A DNA stretch of 64,000 nucleotides, from NCBI RefSeq assembly GCF_015182315.1, contig NZ_PRDL01000001.1:1426001-1490000 (forward strand), written 5' to 3'. Below are positions 1-8,667 of this stretch, piece by piece. The stretch comes from Cellvibrio polysaccharolyticus (GTDB lineage: Bacteria; Pseudomonadota; Gammaproteobacteria; Pseudomonadales; Cellvibrionaceae). The notes under the pieces are model-generated. The model made no database searches. It saw only the letters and a list, made by a program, of their open reading frames with translations, and had not been told where the DNA came from. Both the position numbers and the translations under genes were made by a program. Position 1 is the stretch's first letter. The number at the start of each line of letters is the position of its first letter.

Positions 1-90
1 TTGGCAGAGTGGATTCTGGCGGATAATTTGCCGGTGCGTTTCCAATTGCAATTGCACAAATTGCTATGGAATGACGCCCCCGGACACTAA
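1..90 (+). CDS. queE: 7-carboxy-7-deazaguanine synthase QueE, C-terminal end
   Basis: Partial gene entering from the left edge; 29 codons are visible, ending in TAA at 88-90. The peptide (LAEWILADNLPVRFQLQLHK followed by LLW) matches the C-terminal end of QueE radical-SAM proteins. QueE makes 7-carboxy-7-deazaguanine in preQ0/queuosine synthesis. queC follows 30 bases downstream, the usual arrangement in pseudomonads, which supports the call. The catalytic cluster lies outside the window. Confidence 0.8.
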   Translation: MAEWILADNLPVRFQLQLHKLLWNDAPGH

Positions 91-120
91 CAGCGTGGCA
101 GTCAATAAGGCGAGGTGGAT

Positions 121-804
121 ATGAGTCAAAAGAAAGCCGTTATTCTGGTTTCCGGTGGTCTGGATTCCACCACGGTGCTGGCCATCGCCCGAAGCCAGGG
201 CTATGCCTGTTACACCATCAGTTTTGATTATGGGCAGCGGCACAGGGCTGAATTGCTGGCCGCCAGTCGTACTGCCACCTTGTTGGGCAGCGTGCAGCAT
301 AAGGTGGTCACTCTGGATTTGCGCAGCATTGGCGGTTCGGCGTTAACCGATGACAGCCTCGCCGTACCGGAAGAAGAAACCGCCGGCATTCCGGTCACTT
401 ATGTACCCGCCCGTAATACGGTGTTTTTATCCATCGCGCTGGGTTGGGCCGAAGTGCTGGGCGCCAACGACATTTTTATTGGTGTTAACGCGGTAGATTT
501 TTCCGGCTACCCGGATTGTCGCCCGGAATATATTCAGGCCTATGAAACCATGGCCAATCTGGCCACCCGTGCCGGCGTAGAAGGGCAGGCGTTACGGATA
601 CAGGCGCCGCTGATGAACATGAGCAAAGCTGAAATCGTTAAGCTGGGTTTAACGCTGGGCATTGACTATGGAACTACCGTCTCCTGCTATCAGGCGACGG
701 AAGAGGGGCTTGCATGCGGTGTCTGTGACAGTTGCCGGTTGCGGCGTATCGGTTTTGAGCAGGCGGGTATTAAAGATCCAACCCGTTATCAGTCCGGTGC
801 ATAA
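121..804 (+). CDS. queC: 7-cyano-7-deazaguanine synthase QueC
   Basis: Predicted 227 aa. QueC converts 7-carboxy-7-deazaguanine to preQ0 with ATP and ammonia in the cytoplasm, the step after QueE in queuosine synthesis. The N-terminal SGGLDSTT is the PP-loop ATP-binding motif. Near the C-terminus the cysteines of CYQATEEGLACGVCDSC form the zinc site typical of QueC. The ATG at 121 is preferred over the in-frame GTG at 115 because GAGG at 112-115 gives a normal ribosome-site spacing of five bases. Probably cotranscribed with queE. Confidence 0.95.
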   Translation: MSQKKAVILVSGGLDSTTVLAIARSQGYACYTISFDYGQRHRAELLAASRTATLLGSVQHKVVTLDLRSIGGSALTDDSLAVPEEETAGIPVTYVPARNTVFLSIALGWAEVLGANDIFIGVNAVDFSGYPDCRPEYIQAYETMANLATRAGVEGQALRIQAPLMNMSKAEIVKLGLTLGIDYGTTVSCYQATEEGLACGVCDSCRLRRIGFEQAGIKDPTRYQSGA

Positions 805-1052
805 GCTCGCGCTGCTCTTATGGTTTTATTTTGCTAACCAACTGTCGTCAGGCATCAAAACAGTTATTTAATAGCTGCTTTAAAAGGTAACGGACGACAG
901 GCGGGGTAAGCTTTCTTCCTGCCGTTGTACGGGGTTTAACGCATCAGGCATTGCACCGGTGCGCTGCCGGTTGAATAGCAATTCAGGCAATTTCGACGGG
1001 CGAACAAAAAATATTCAGCTAAAAGTTTTTTTAATTTTTTTTATTCAAGCGC

Positions 1053-1080
1053 TTGTTTTCCTCAGAAAAATCATTAATAT
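1053..1080 (+). promoter_or_regulatory. Candidate sigma70 promoter of the tRNA-Lys pair
   Basis: TTGTTT at 1053-1058 and TAATAT at 1075-1080 are separated by 16 bases. They are followed by a GC-rich discriminator (ACGCGCC), typical of stable-RNA promoters under stringent control. The predicted start lies just before the first tRNA at 1095. The upstream stretch is very T-rich and could act as an UP element. Sequence pattern only. Confidence 0.55.
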
Positions 1081-1094
1081 ACGCGCCTCACTCA

Positions 1095-1170
1095 GGGTCG
1101 TTAGCTCAGTCGGTAGAGCAGTTGGCTTTTAACCAATTGGTCGCTGGTTCGAATCCAGCACGACCCACCA
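1095..1170 (+). tRNA. tRNA-Lys (TTT)
   Basis: A 76-base cloverleaf including encoded CCA. The acceptor arms GGGTCG and CGACCC pair. The anticodon stem TTGG/CCAA encloses loop CTTTTAA, with anticodon TTT at 1128-1130. The T arm contains GGTTCGAATCC. Identical to the copy at 1233-1308. Confidence 0.97.
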
Positions 1171-1232
1171 CTTTTAAAAATCTTTGCCAGCAACACCCGG
1201 CGAAGACAGATTGTAGAAAAACCGGTTTACCC

Positions 1233-1308
1233 GGGTCGTTAGCTCAGTCGGTAGAGCAGTTGGCTTTTAACCAATTGGTCGCTGGTTCGAATCCAGCACG
1301 ACCCACCA
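1233..1308 (+). tRNA. tRNA-Lys (TTT), second copy
   Basis: A 76-base tRNA identical to the one at 1095-1170, 62 bases downstream and with encoded CCA. The two were probably made by tandem duplication and are transcribed together, since the hairpin terminator lies only after this copy. Confidence 0.97.
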
Positions 1309-1314
1309 CCTTCT

Positions 1315-1346
1315 AAAAAGGGATGCCCATGGCATCCCTTTTTTAT
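1315..1346 (+). terminator. Rho-independent terminator after the tRNA-Lys pair
   Basis: GGGATGCC / GGCATCCC form an 8-bp stem with a short CAT loop, preceded by A residues and followed by a run of six T. Directly downstream of the second tRNA. Confidence 0.9.
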
Positions 1347-1525
1347 TGCTCGTTATTTTGCAGTTGACGTCCTTCGGGCGGCCGCGCAGGCGGCATTTAA
1401 ATGGCTCCCGGCTATTTTTTTATTACGCCATTCCGGCATCAAATTTTTTTGCTATACCCTGAGAATGAATCGAAGCAGTCGGCTCATGGTAGACTGTCTG
1501 CTCACAGCACGTGGTGGTGAAATCT

Positions 1526-2587
1526 ATGGCGGCAAATAAAGTCAGTCTTGCAGACAATAATGTTGATGCAGCAGCCGAGCTGGTTCGTCAGCATCTGGCC
1601 CATGCATGGGATACCCCGGCACATACGCCGGAAGAGGAAGAAGCGCTTAAAAATCAAATCAAAGCGCTGTTAAAAAAACACAATGCGGTGTTGGTTGCGC
1701 ATTACTACACCGATCCGGTGATTCAGGCGCTGGCCGAAGAAACCGGTGGCTGCGTTTCCGACTCGCTGGAGATGGCGCGCTTCGGTAAAAACCATCCCGC
1801 CGAAACGCTGGTGGTTGCCGGCGTAAAATTTATGGGCGAAACGGCAAAAATCCTCACCCCTGAAAAGCGCGTGTTGATGCCAACCCTGGAGGCGACCTGT
1901 TCGCTGGACCTGGGTTGCCCGATTGAAGAGTTCTCGGCATTTTGCGATCAACACCCTGACCGCGAAGTGGTGGTCTATGCCAACACCTCGGCTGCCGTAA
2001 AAGCGCGCGCTGATTGGGTGGTAACCTCCAGCATTGCGCTGGATGTGGTCGACTATCTGGATCGCCAGGGTAAAAAAATTCTCTGGGCGCCGGACAAGCA
2101 CCTGGGCAGTTACGTGCAGCAAAAAACCGGCGCGGATGTTCTACTGTGGGACGGCGCCTGTATTGTGCATGAAGAGTTCAAGGCAAAAGGGGTGTACGAC
2201 CTCAAATTGCTGTACCCGGATGCCGCAGTACTGGTGCACCCCGAGTCACCCAAAGCGGTGGTGGATCTGGCGGATGTGGTTGGTTCTACCTCGCAGCTGA
2301 TCAACGCCGCGACGACCCTGCCGAACAAGGATTTTATCGTTGCCACCGATCAGGGCATTTTCTACAAGATGCAGCAGCGCAATCCGGACAAAACTTTCCA
2401 TATCGCGCCCACTGCCGGTAATGGAGCAACTTGTCGCAGCTGCGCCAATTGCCCGTGGATGGCGATGAATGTACTGGAGAATCTGGTCAACGTATTTGAG
2501 CGCACCGACAACGAGATTCACGTTGATCCGGAGCTGGCGCGCCAGGCGATGATCCCGCTGCAACGCATGCTCGACTTCAAAAAGTAA
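1526..2587 (+). CDS. nadA: Quinolinate synthase NadA
   Basis: Predicted 353 aa. NadA condenses iminoaspartate with dihydroxyacetone phosphate to quinolinate, the committed step of de novo NAD synthesis, using one [4Fe-4S] cluster. The GGCVSDSLEMARF region, the ATCSLDLGCP segment and C-terminal GATCRSCANCPWMAMN carry the conserved cysteines and substrate residues of the family. An in-frame GTG exists at 1511, but ATG 1526 gives the usual N-terminus and follows GGTGGTGA. Standing next to tRNA-Lys and dapA is normal in pseudomonad-like genomes. Confidence 0.95.
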   Translation: MAANKVSLADNNVDAAAELVRQHLAHAWDTPAHTPEEEEALKNQIKALLKKHNAVLVAHYYTDPVIQALAEETGGCVSDSLEMARFGKNHPAETLVVAGVKFMGETAKILTPEKRVLMPTLEATCSLDLGCPIEEFSAFCDQHPDREVVVYANTSAAVKARADWVVTSSIALDVVDYLDRQGKKILWAPDKHLGSYVQQKTGADVLLWDGACIVHEEFKAKGVYDLKLLYPDAAVLVHPESPKAVVDLADVVGSTSQLINAATTLPNKDFIVATDQGIFYKMQQRNPDKTFHIAPTAGNGATCRSCANCPWMAMNVLENLVNVFERTDNEIHVDPELARQAMIPLQRMLDFKK

Positions 2588-2705
2588 CTACTGTCCCGCT
2601 TCTGACTGGTGTCGCGCTTGTTTCCCGCGTCGCCTGTCAGTACCATTGCGCTTCTGTTCGTTAGAACCATTCTCTTTGCCCTTTTCCTGTCTGATGGAGT
2701 GCTCA

Positions 2706-3581
2706 ATGATTCAAGGCAGTATGGTTGCCCTGGTAACCCCGATGAACGCCGATAATTCGCTTGATTGGAACAGTCTCCACAAGCTGGTGGATTGGCACCT
2801 TGAGCAGGGCACACATGCAATCGTTGCCGTAGGTACCACCGGTGAATCGGCAACCCTGGACGTGGATGAGCACCTTGCTGTAATCAAGCGCGTGGTTGAT
2901 CAGGTTAATGGCCGCATCCCGGTTATTGCCGGTACCGGCGCCAACTCCACCAGCGAAGCGGTAGAACTCACAGAAGCCGCTAAAAATGCCGGCGCCGACG
3001 CCTGCCTGCTGGTTACTCCCTATTACAACAAGCCGACCCAGGAAGGCTTGTTTCTGCATCATCAGCACATTGCCAAAGCCGTTGCCATTCCCCAGATTCT
3101 TTACAACGTACCGGGTAGAACCGGTGTCGACATGCTGCCAGAGACTATTTTGCGTCTTGCGGCGGTGCCCAACATCGTGGCTGTTAAAGAAGCAACCGGT
3201 AAGCTGGACCGGGCACGTTTGCTGGTTGAGCAGGCACCGGAAGGCTTCGGTATTATCTCCGGTGACGATGCAACCGCCGTGGAATTGATTCTTTTAGGGG
3301 GGCATGGGGATATTTCTGTCACCGCGAATGTCGTACCACGAGCCATTGCACAGATGTGTGAGCTGGCACTGGCTGGAAAGGCGGATGAGGCACGGGCTAT
3401 CAACGATAAGTTGCTGCCCCTTCATGACGCTATGTTTGTTGAGTCCAACCCGATTCCTGTCAAATGGGCGGTTGAGCAATTGGGCTTGATTCAAGCCGGT
3501 ATACGCCTGCCTCTGACTCCCTTGTCAGCGCAGTATCATTCACAGGTTAAATCTGCCCTGCAGGCTGCCGGGCTGCTTTAG
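2706..3581 (+). CDS. dapA: 4-hydroxy-tetrahydrodipicolinate synthase DapA
   Basis: Predicted 291 aa, standard family length. DapA condenses pyruvate with aspartate semialdehyde in the first committed step of lysine/diaminopimelate synthesis. VGTTGESATL is the substrate-loop motif, YNVPGRTGV carries the active-site tyrosine, and VKEATG has the Schiff-base lysine. The ATG at 2706 is chosen because GGAG at 2696-2699 is six bases upstream; the open frame extends to 2646 without a better start. bamC follows nine bases after the stop, the common dapA-bamC pair. Confidence 0.96.
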   Translation: MIQGSMVALVTPMNADNSLDWNSLHKLVDWHLEQGTHAIVAVGTTGESATLDVDEHLAVIKRVVDQVNGRIPVIAGTGANSTSEAVELTEAAKNAGADACLLVTPYYNKPTQEGLFLHHQHIAKAVAIPQILYNVPGRTGVDMLPETILRLAAVPNIVAVKEATGKLDRARLLVEQAPEGFGIISGDDATAVELILLGGHGDISVTANVVPRAIAQMCELALAGKADEARAINDKLLPLHDAMFVESNPIPVKWAVEQLGLIQAGIRLPLTPLSAQYHSQVKSALQAAGLL

Positions 3582-3590
3582 AGACTATTC

Positions 3591-4811
3591 ATGACAATAA
3601 TGACTGCCATAAGAAAGCCGGCGTTTTACGCCACGCTGGGATTGTTGAGTTTTTCCATGTCCGGGTGCGGTATGTTTTTCGGCGAAGAAGGCTGGTTCCG
3701 CAATCGCGGTGGTGACTACCAGAAAGCCGATAATATTGCGCCGTTAAAACTGGATGAAAATCTGGACAAGCGTGCAATGGGCGATTTGTACCCGATTCCT
3801 CCTATCAAACAATCGGACTTTGACGAAACCGGCCTGGCTTACGATGTACCCCGTCCGTTGCCAATTTCCTCCAACTTGCTGGAAGAAAGCGTAAAAATTC
3901 AGCGTCTTGGCAGTCAGACCTGGATTTTGATGAACGTTTCACCCGGCGAAGTCTGGCCGCGAGTGCGCAGTTTTCTCAATATTAACGGCCTGACCGTTAA
4001 CACCGCAGATATTGGCAGCGGTGTGATTGAAACCGACTGGATTCAATTTAAAACCGACCTGACTACTCACGATCGCTATCGCATCCAGATTGATCAGGGT
4101 GTTCAGCCGGAAACCAGCGAAATTCATATTTTGCACATGAGCATCCCTAACGACGCCAAGCAGACTGCCGGTTTATCATGGCCTGCAGCATCGAGCAATC
4201 CGGAGCGTGAAAAGTGGCTGCTGGATGAACTTTCTGCAACCCTGGCAAGTGATGTTACTGAAGGCGGCACCTCGCTGCTGGCACAGACCATTGGCGGTTC
4301 AGCCAAGGCCGGTCTGGTAACGGTGCGTAACGAGCCTGTGTTAAACCTGCGTCTTGACCGCGCCCGTGCGCTGGGTACTTTGGCGCATGCGGTAAAACAG
4401 GATGGTTTTACACCTTACGAAAACAACTCGGAAACCGGTATTTTCTACGTGCAATACCGTAAGCCGGATGCTGATGGCCCTGGCTGGTTCGCCCGTAAAT
4501 GGGCCGGGTTGCGCAATTCCAAAGTGGTTAGCGCCATTGCCGGTGTTTCTGAAGAAGAGCAGGTGAAAATCAGCAGCCCTTACACCCTGGAAGAAATTAC
4601 GCAAAATCTGCCAACCGGTGAAGCGCTCGACGGCGCGCCTTACTCCAAGCGTGACGCTGAAAAACAACTGCCCAAAGCACCGGGTTACCTGTTGCTGGTT
4701 AGCGGTGTTGACGGCGACCTGACCGTGCGTTTGCGAGATCCTTACGGCAAGCGTATTGATCCGCGACAGGCACGTGACATGTTGACGGCTATTCGTAAAA
4801 ACCTGATCTGA
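3591..4811 (+). CDS. bamC: Outer-membrane assembly lipoprotein BamC
   Basis: Predicted 406 aa. A signal sequence with lipobox SMSGC puts the lipidated cysteine at residue 26. The following unstructured part (residues about 30-95, with LYPIPPIKQSDFDETGLAYDVPRP) resembles the BamC segment that binds BamD, and two helix-grip domains follow. BamC is an accessory subunit of the BAM complex, which inserts beta-barrel proteins into the outer membrane. A second in-frame ATG lies at 3600, so the start is uncertain by three codons. Longer than E. coli BamC, as usual in pseudomonad relatives. Confidence 0.9.
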   Translation: MTIMTAIRKPAFYATLGLLSFSMSGCGMFFGEEGWFRNRGGDYQKADNIAPLKLDENLDKRAMGDLYPIPPIKQSDFDETGLAYDVPRPLPISSNLLEESVKIQRLGSQTWILMNVSPGEVWPRVRSFLNINGLTVNTADIGSGVIETDWIQFKTDLTTHDRYRIQIDQGVQPETSEIHILHMSIPNDAKQTAGLSWPAASSNPEREKWLLDELSATLASDVTEGGTSLLAQTIGGSAKAGLVTVRNEPVLNLRLDRARALGTLAHAVKQDGFTPYENNSETGIFYVQYRKPDADGPGWFARKWAGLRNSKVVSAIAGVSEEEQVKISSPYTLEEITQNLPTGEALDGAPYSKRDAEKQLPKAPGYLLLVSGVDGDLTVRLRDPYGKRIDPRQARDMLTAIRKNLI

Positions 4812-4821
4812 TTTTCGCGCT

Positions 4822-5580
4822 ATGCGCTTCGCATCTCTGGGCAGTGGCAGCCGCGGTAATGCCACATTGGTGGAATGGCCGGGTGGCACACTGCTCATAG
4901 ATTGCGGTTTCAGCGTTCGCGAGGCCGAGTCGCGCTTGCAGCGCCTTGGCCAATCTCCTGCCTCACTTTCTGCCATTCTGGTAACCCACGAGCACATTGA
5001 TCACATCAAAGGTGTGGCGGCATTTGCCCGTCGCTACCAACTGCCGGTGTACATGACGCCCGGCACTTGGCAAAGCCGCGATTTTGGTGTGCTGCCCGAC
5101 TTGCGTCTGCTCGAAACCACCGCGCCTTTTATGATTGGCGATCTGCTGATTACGCCCATTGCTGTTCCCCATGATGCCCGTGAGCCTGTGCAGTTCATCC
5201 TTCAGCACGAGCAGCGTCGCCTTGGTCTGTTAACGGACCTCGGCAGTATTCCTCCTCACGTCGAATCTGCCTATCAAACCTGCCATGCGCTGATCCTGGA
5301 GGCGAATCACGATTCCACCATGCTCGCCTCGGGGCCTTACCCGGCATCACTCAAACGCCGTGTGGGTGGTCAGTGGGGGCATTTGAACAATCAGCAGGCA
5401 GTGGGGTTTTTACAGCGCCTGGATATCTCTCTGTTACAGCATCTGGTTATTGCGCATATCAGCCAAAAGAACAACTCGCCGGATCTGGTGCGCCAGGCGT
5501 TTTCGGGCGTAGTGGCGGCTATTGCCGAAGTCACTTACGCCTGTCAGGACGAAGGCTTTGGTTGGCTTGTGGTGCGTTAA
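4822..5580 (+). CDS. MBL-fold metallohydrolase (YycJ/WalJ-like)
   Basis: Predicted 252 aa. The metallo-beta-lactamase metal motif THEHIDH is at residues 55-61, with further ligands in PHDAREP and in HLNNQQAV/AHISQKNN. The N-terminus MRFASLGSGSRGNATLVE is characteristic of the YycJ-type subgroup found after bamC in pseudomonads. Probably a phosphodiesterase or nuclease; the substrate is not known for this branch. It begins 10 bases after bamC and is likely cotranscribed. No clear ribosome site precedes the ATG, which suggests coupling to bamC. Confidence 0.85.
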   Translation: MRFASLGSGSRGNATLVEWPGGTLLIDCGFSVREAESRLQRLGQSPASLSAILVTHEHIDHIKGVAAFARRYQLPVYMTPGTWQSRDFGVLPDLRLLETTAPFMIGDLLITPIAVPHDAREPVQFILQHEQRRLGLLTDLGSIPPHVESAYQTCHALILEANHDSTMLASGPYPASLKRRVGGQWGHLNNQQAVGFLQRLDISLLQHLVIAHISQKNNSPDLVRQAFSGVVAAIAEVTYACQDEGFGWLVVR

Positions 5581-5700
5581 TAGCCATAATCAGTTTTTCC
5601 GCACTTAATGCCAGATTGTAGCTATATTAATAGCGGATAGGGTCGCGGTTACTGATACCATCCGCGAGCAGTGGTTTGGTGTAACAGAAGGAGAGATCAA

Positions 5701-5967
5701 GTGATTGAGCGTCGGCAGTACGAGCGTACCTCTGCTACGGTCAGAGTTGAAATGAGTCACCCGGGCTTTGGCACTATTGTTGGTTTTACCAAGGATATAT
5801 CCGAGGGCGGGGCGCAAGTACAGGTTGAAAATCAGTACAGCCCGCCGGTTGGAACAGAGGTTCTGGTGCGTTTCAAAAAAAACATCGGCCCGATTAATCA
5901 GGAGCCGGTAAAAATGCGCGTGGTGCGCCAGTTGCGCAACACGCTGGGTTTAATGTTTCTCCGATAA
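5701..5967 (+). CDS. PilZ-domain protein
   Basis: Predicted 88 aa, essentially one PilZ domain. ERRQYER near the N-terminus and DISEGGAQV match the RxxxR and D/NxSxxG signature that binds cyclic di-GMP, so c-di-GMP binding is likely. The start is GTG at 5701, supported by AAGGAG about eight bases upstream; no ATG fits. A single-domain PilZ protein usually acts as an adaptor for motility or exopolysaccharide control, but nothing here identifies its partner. Confidence 0.85.
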   Translation: MIERRQYERTSATVRVEMSHPGFGTIVGFTKDISEGGAQVQVENQYSPPVGTEVLVRFKKNIGPINQEPVKMRVVRQLRNTLGLMFLR

Positions 5968-5992
5968 CCGGGCCGCTGCTTATTAGCGGCGC

Positions 5993-6088
5993 GTTTATTA
6001 GCTGCATTGTTTATTAATTGCGCTGTTTATTAACTGCACTGTTTGTTAACTGCACTGTTTGTTAACTGCACTGTTTGTTAACTGCACT
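5993..6088. repeat. 16-bp tandem repeat, six units
   Basis: Six adjoining 16-bp units begin at 5993, 6009, 6025, 6041, 6057 and 6073. The last three are identical (GTTTGTTAACTGCACT); the first three are progressively diverged. The sixth unit overlaps the 3' end of the minus-strand lipoprotein gene ending at 6078. Read on the minus strand, each intact unit repeats that gene's final codons CAG TGC AGT TAA, so the array looks like repeated duplication of the gene's stop region. Confidence 0.9.
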
Positions 6089-6593
6089 GGGCCGGCTTTT
6101 TAAGTGCCAATGTCTGGCCTGCATAATTGCGTTGCAATTGCGTCAGGTCATTACAGGTGAGAGCCGGGTTTTCGCTTACATCAAGCTGCTCGAGTTTCAG
6201 CAGCGACAATAAAGGCGCTGCCGACTGCAAACGGTTGTTGCTCAGCAACACTATTTTCAACTGACTTAATGAAGCCAGTGCCTTCACATCGGTCAGGTCA
6301 TTGCTGGTCAGATTCAGCGCCTCAATGCCGGTAAATACCTCAAGCCCCGCCAACGACTGAATGCCGGCATTACTGCAATTCAATTGCTTCAGCCCCGATG
6401 CCTGGGTGACTTGCTGATCAATAACGGATTGCTCCACACATTTGTGCAGCAATGTGTCGGCCAATTTATAATCAGTGAATAACGATGCCGGTGTATACAC
6501 CACGCGTTCATTCACACTCACTGCGTAGCCGCAACCGAACAGCAAGGTTGTTAATCCTGCCGCCATCAGGCTTCCGAGCACTTTTACCGTCAT
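6078..6593 (-). CDS. Leucine-rich-repeat lipoprotein
   Basis: Predicted 171 aa. A signal sequence ends in lipobox LLFGC, with the cysteine at residue 21. Residues about 65-150 hold three to four internalin-like leucine-rich repeats (GIEALNLTSNDLTDVKALAS, LKIVLLSNNRLQSAAPL, LEQLDVSENPALTC). Probably anchored in the outer membrane and involved in a protein-protein contact; no specific function can be given. Its stop codon lies inside a 16-bp tandem array, so loss of the first stop would be rescued at once by the next unit. Confidence 0.75.
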   Translation of the reverse strand: MTVKVLGSLMAAGLTTLLFGCGYAVSVNERVVYTPASLFTDYKLADTLLHKCVEQSVIDQQVTQASGLKQLNCSNAGIQSLAGLEVFTGIEALNLTSNDLTDVKALASLSQLKIVLLSNNRLQSAAPLLSLLKLEQLDVSENPALTCNDLTQLQRNYAGQTLALKKPAQCS

Positions 6594-6958
6594 AATAATT
6601 CCCGTTTTTCTGTCTGTCTGAATGAGGCAAGTATCCGTTTAATGGCATTAAATAGCCAGTAGTTGCTCGGATTGTGTACAAAAGAAAGCACGCCAATATC
6701 TACCAATTTCAGTGAAAGCTGCTTAACTTCACAATAAGCGATGGAATGTTTGTCTTTGGTCGAAAATTTTATTTTATTCAGCCAATGTTCAGCCAGCAAA
6801 ACTAGAATTCGTATTTGAGTGACCTATCACCAATCGGCACTATTCCGGGTAATTTTGCACAGTGATGACACCTATAGTGTCGTTTTGGCAGTAAAATACG
6901 GTTTATTCCAGCGGCAGTAGACCCTTGGTGCCTTAGATACAAATAACGGGAGTTTTTT
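6594..6958. other. Intergenic region between divergent lipoprotein genes
   Basis: 365 bases, AT-rich compared with the neighbouring genes. It contains a 69-codon open frame on the minus strand (6590-6799) that overlaps the lipoprotein start by four bases, but its peptide is not recognisable. The part next to 6959 should hold the promoter and GGGAG ribosome site of the OmpA-type lipoprotein. Confidence 0.5.
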
Positions 6959-7609
6959 ATGAAATTAATAATCGCATTTTTAATGAGCTTTGCTTTGATT
7001 GGTTGTACGTCGATGGACCCATACAGCGGAGATCAAAAAACCAGCAACACCACCAAAGGCGCCGGTATTGGTGCGGTCGCCGGTGCGGTAGTTGGCGCAG
7101 CGTCTTCCAGCAAGAAAGACCGCGGCAGAGGTGCTTTGACGGGCGCTTTGGTTGGTGGTGCAATTGGTGGTGGTGTAGGTAACTACATGGACCGCCAGGA
7201 AACTGCACTGCGCAATCGCTTGCAGGGTTCCGGTGTGCAGGTGCGCCGTGAAGGCAACAACCTGTATTTGATTATGCCAGGCAACATTACTTTTGCTACC
7301 GGCCGTGCAGAAATCCGTTCTGACTTCTACGAAGTATTGAACTCGGTGGGTCTGGTGTTGAAAGAGTTTAATCAAACCGCTATTCGCGTTACCGGCCACA
7401 CCGACTCTACCGGTAGTGCATCTCTGAACCAGACGCTGAGTGAGCAACGTGCAGGTAGCGTAAGTTCTTATCTGATTTCCCAGGGCGTTGCCAGCAACCG
7501 TGTACAGAGCTACGGTGAAGGCCCACGTTACCCGATTGCCAGCAACGATACCGACAGTGGCCGTCAGGCAAACCGTCGTGTTGAACTGGAACTGATTCCA
7601 ATCCAGTAA
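6959..7609 (+). CDS. OmpA-family lipoprotein with glycine zipper (YiaD-like)
   Basis: Predicted 216 aa. A lipoprotein signal has its cysteine at residue 16 (ALIGC). Residues about 34-78 form a glycine-zipper segment (GAGIGAVAGAVVGA, GALVGGAIGGGVGNYMD), and the C-terminal half is an OmpA-like peptidoglycan-binding domain (ITFATGRAEI, GHTDSTG, NRRVELEL). The family links the outer membrane to peptidoglycan. GGGAG at 6948-6952 supports the ATG. A strong terminator follows, so this is probably a single-gene unit. Confidence 0.9.
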   Translation: MKLIIAFLMSFALIGCTSMDPYSGDQKTSNTTKGAGIGAVAGAVVGAASSSKKDRGRGALTGALVGGAIGGGVGNYMDRQETALRNRLQGSGVQVRREGNNLYLIMPGNITFATGRAEIRSDFYEVLNSVGLVLKEFNQTAIRVTGHTDSTGSASLNQTLSEQRAGSVSSYLISQGVASNRVQSYGEGPRYPIASNDTDSGRQANRRVELELIPIQ

Positions 7610-7650
7610 GGTTGCTCATCAGTAGCGATATAAAAATCGCAAACCTGAAA

Positions 7651-7678
7651 GCCGGTTGTGCAAGCAACCGGTTTTTTT
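7651..7678 (+). terminator. Rho-independent terminator
   Basis: Stem CCGGTTG (7652-7658) / CAACCGG (7665-7671) followed by seven T, 42 bases after the OmpA-type lipoprotein gene. Confidence 0.88.
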
Positions 7679-7752
7679 GTGCTTGAAAAAGCGGTTTCGT
7701 TCTGTCGAAATACACGCTGTGGTAGTTCGAAAAAATTCAGGAAGTCGGCAGT

Positions 7753-8580
7753 ATGTTTTTACCGGTTATATGTAACAGTGCAGCAGATGAATCGCTTGCG
7801 GCGGCCATTGCCGAACGTTTGCAGCAACCGCTGCATTCGCAAGTATCACTGGCAGAGTGGGCTGAAAGTGCGTTTGTATTACTGGTGGATGAAGCCGGCG
7901 TGGCCTTGCAACAAACCGGACGAAAAGCGCCGGGGCCGGTGCGCGTTGAATTTACCGAAGGTGCGGTTGATCACCGCCGAAAATTCGGTGGCGGTAAAGG
8001 GCAGATGATTGCCAAAGCGGTGGGTTTGAAGGCTGGTGTATTTCCCCATGTTCTCGATGCCACCGCCGGACTGGGGCGCGATGCCTTTGTATTGGCTTCA
8101 CTGGGTTGCCCGGTTACTTTGTTGGAGCGCTCGCCGGTTGTGCAGCAGCTGTTGCTCAACGGCTTTGCTCGCGCCCGTCAATTTGCGCACATCAACGACC
8201 CGCAATTACTGGATATTCTGAGCCGGATGCGTTTGATAGAACAGGACTCCGGTATTTATTTGCAGCAGCCGGTGAGCGCACAGCAGCCCGATGTGGTGTA
8301 TCTCGACCCGATGTTTCCGCAGCGCGAAAAAACGGCCGATGTGAAAAAAGAAATGAAAGTTTTTCATGACATAGTCGGTGCCGATGAAGATTCCGATGCA
8401 CTGCTGGGACCCGCCTTGCAGCAAGCGCGCTGCCGGGTGGTGGTGAAACGCCCGCGCAAAGCGCCTTTTCTCGCCGGTCGTACTCCGTCTTACCAGTTGG
8501 AAGGAAAGTCCAGCCGTTACGATATTTACTCTTTGCAAAAACTGCCCGAGCGATTACCGGCGATTGTCTTCGAAAGTTGA
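7753..8580 (+). CDS. rsmJ: 16S rRNA (guanine1516-N2)-methyltransferase RsmJ
   Basis: Predicted 275 aa. RsmJ methylates G1516 of 16S rRNA with S-adenosylmethionine. VLDATAGLGRDAFVLA is the SAM-binding motif I, YLDPMFP the catalytic DPxxP-like motif, and VVVKRPRKAPFLAG the conserved C-terminal block. The upstream DHRRKFGGGKGQMIAKAVG segment is also typical. It converges with hemN and is followed by no obvious terminator. Confidence 0.93.
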   Translation: MFLPVICNSAADESLAAAIAERLQQPLHSQVSLAEWAESAFVLLVDEAGVALQQTGRKAPGPVRVEFTEGAVDHRRKFGGGKGQMIAKAVGLKAGVFPHVLDATAGLGRDAFVLASLGCPVTLLERSPVVQQLLLNGFARARQFAHINDPQLLDILSRMRLIEQDSGIYLQQPVSAQQPDVVYLDPMFPQREKTADVKKEMKVFHDIVGADEDSDALLGPALQQARCRVVVKRPRKAPFLAGRTPSYQLEGKSSRYDIYSLQKLPERLPAIVFES

Positions 8581-8667
8581 GTGGGGAAGGTGTCACATCC
8601 TTGTGGCACCTGGGGGGAAATGGTGCAGTTTCCAGCAGGGTTACCGCACCATGGAGAAGTTGGCAGG

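Noticed and set aside
1053..1316. 87-codon open frame across the tRNA-Lys region
   Set aside because: It is only a reading of the two tRNA genes and their spacer; the repeated peptide mirrors the duplicated tRNA.
6590..6799. 69-codon minus-strand frame overlapping the LRR lipoprotein start by ATGA
   Set aside because: The overlap looks like coupling, but the peptide is unlike any protein I know, has no clear ribosome site and lies in AT-rich DNA; not strong enough to annotate.
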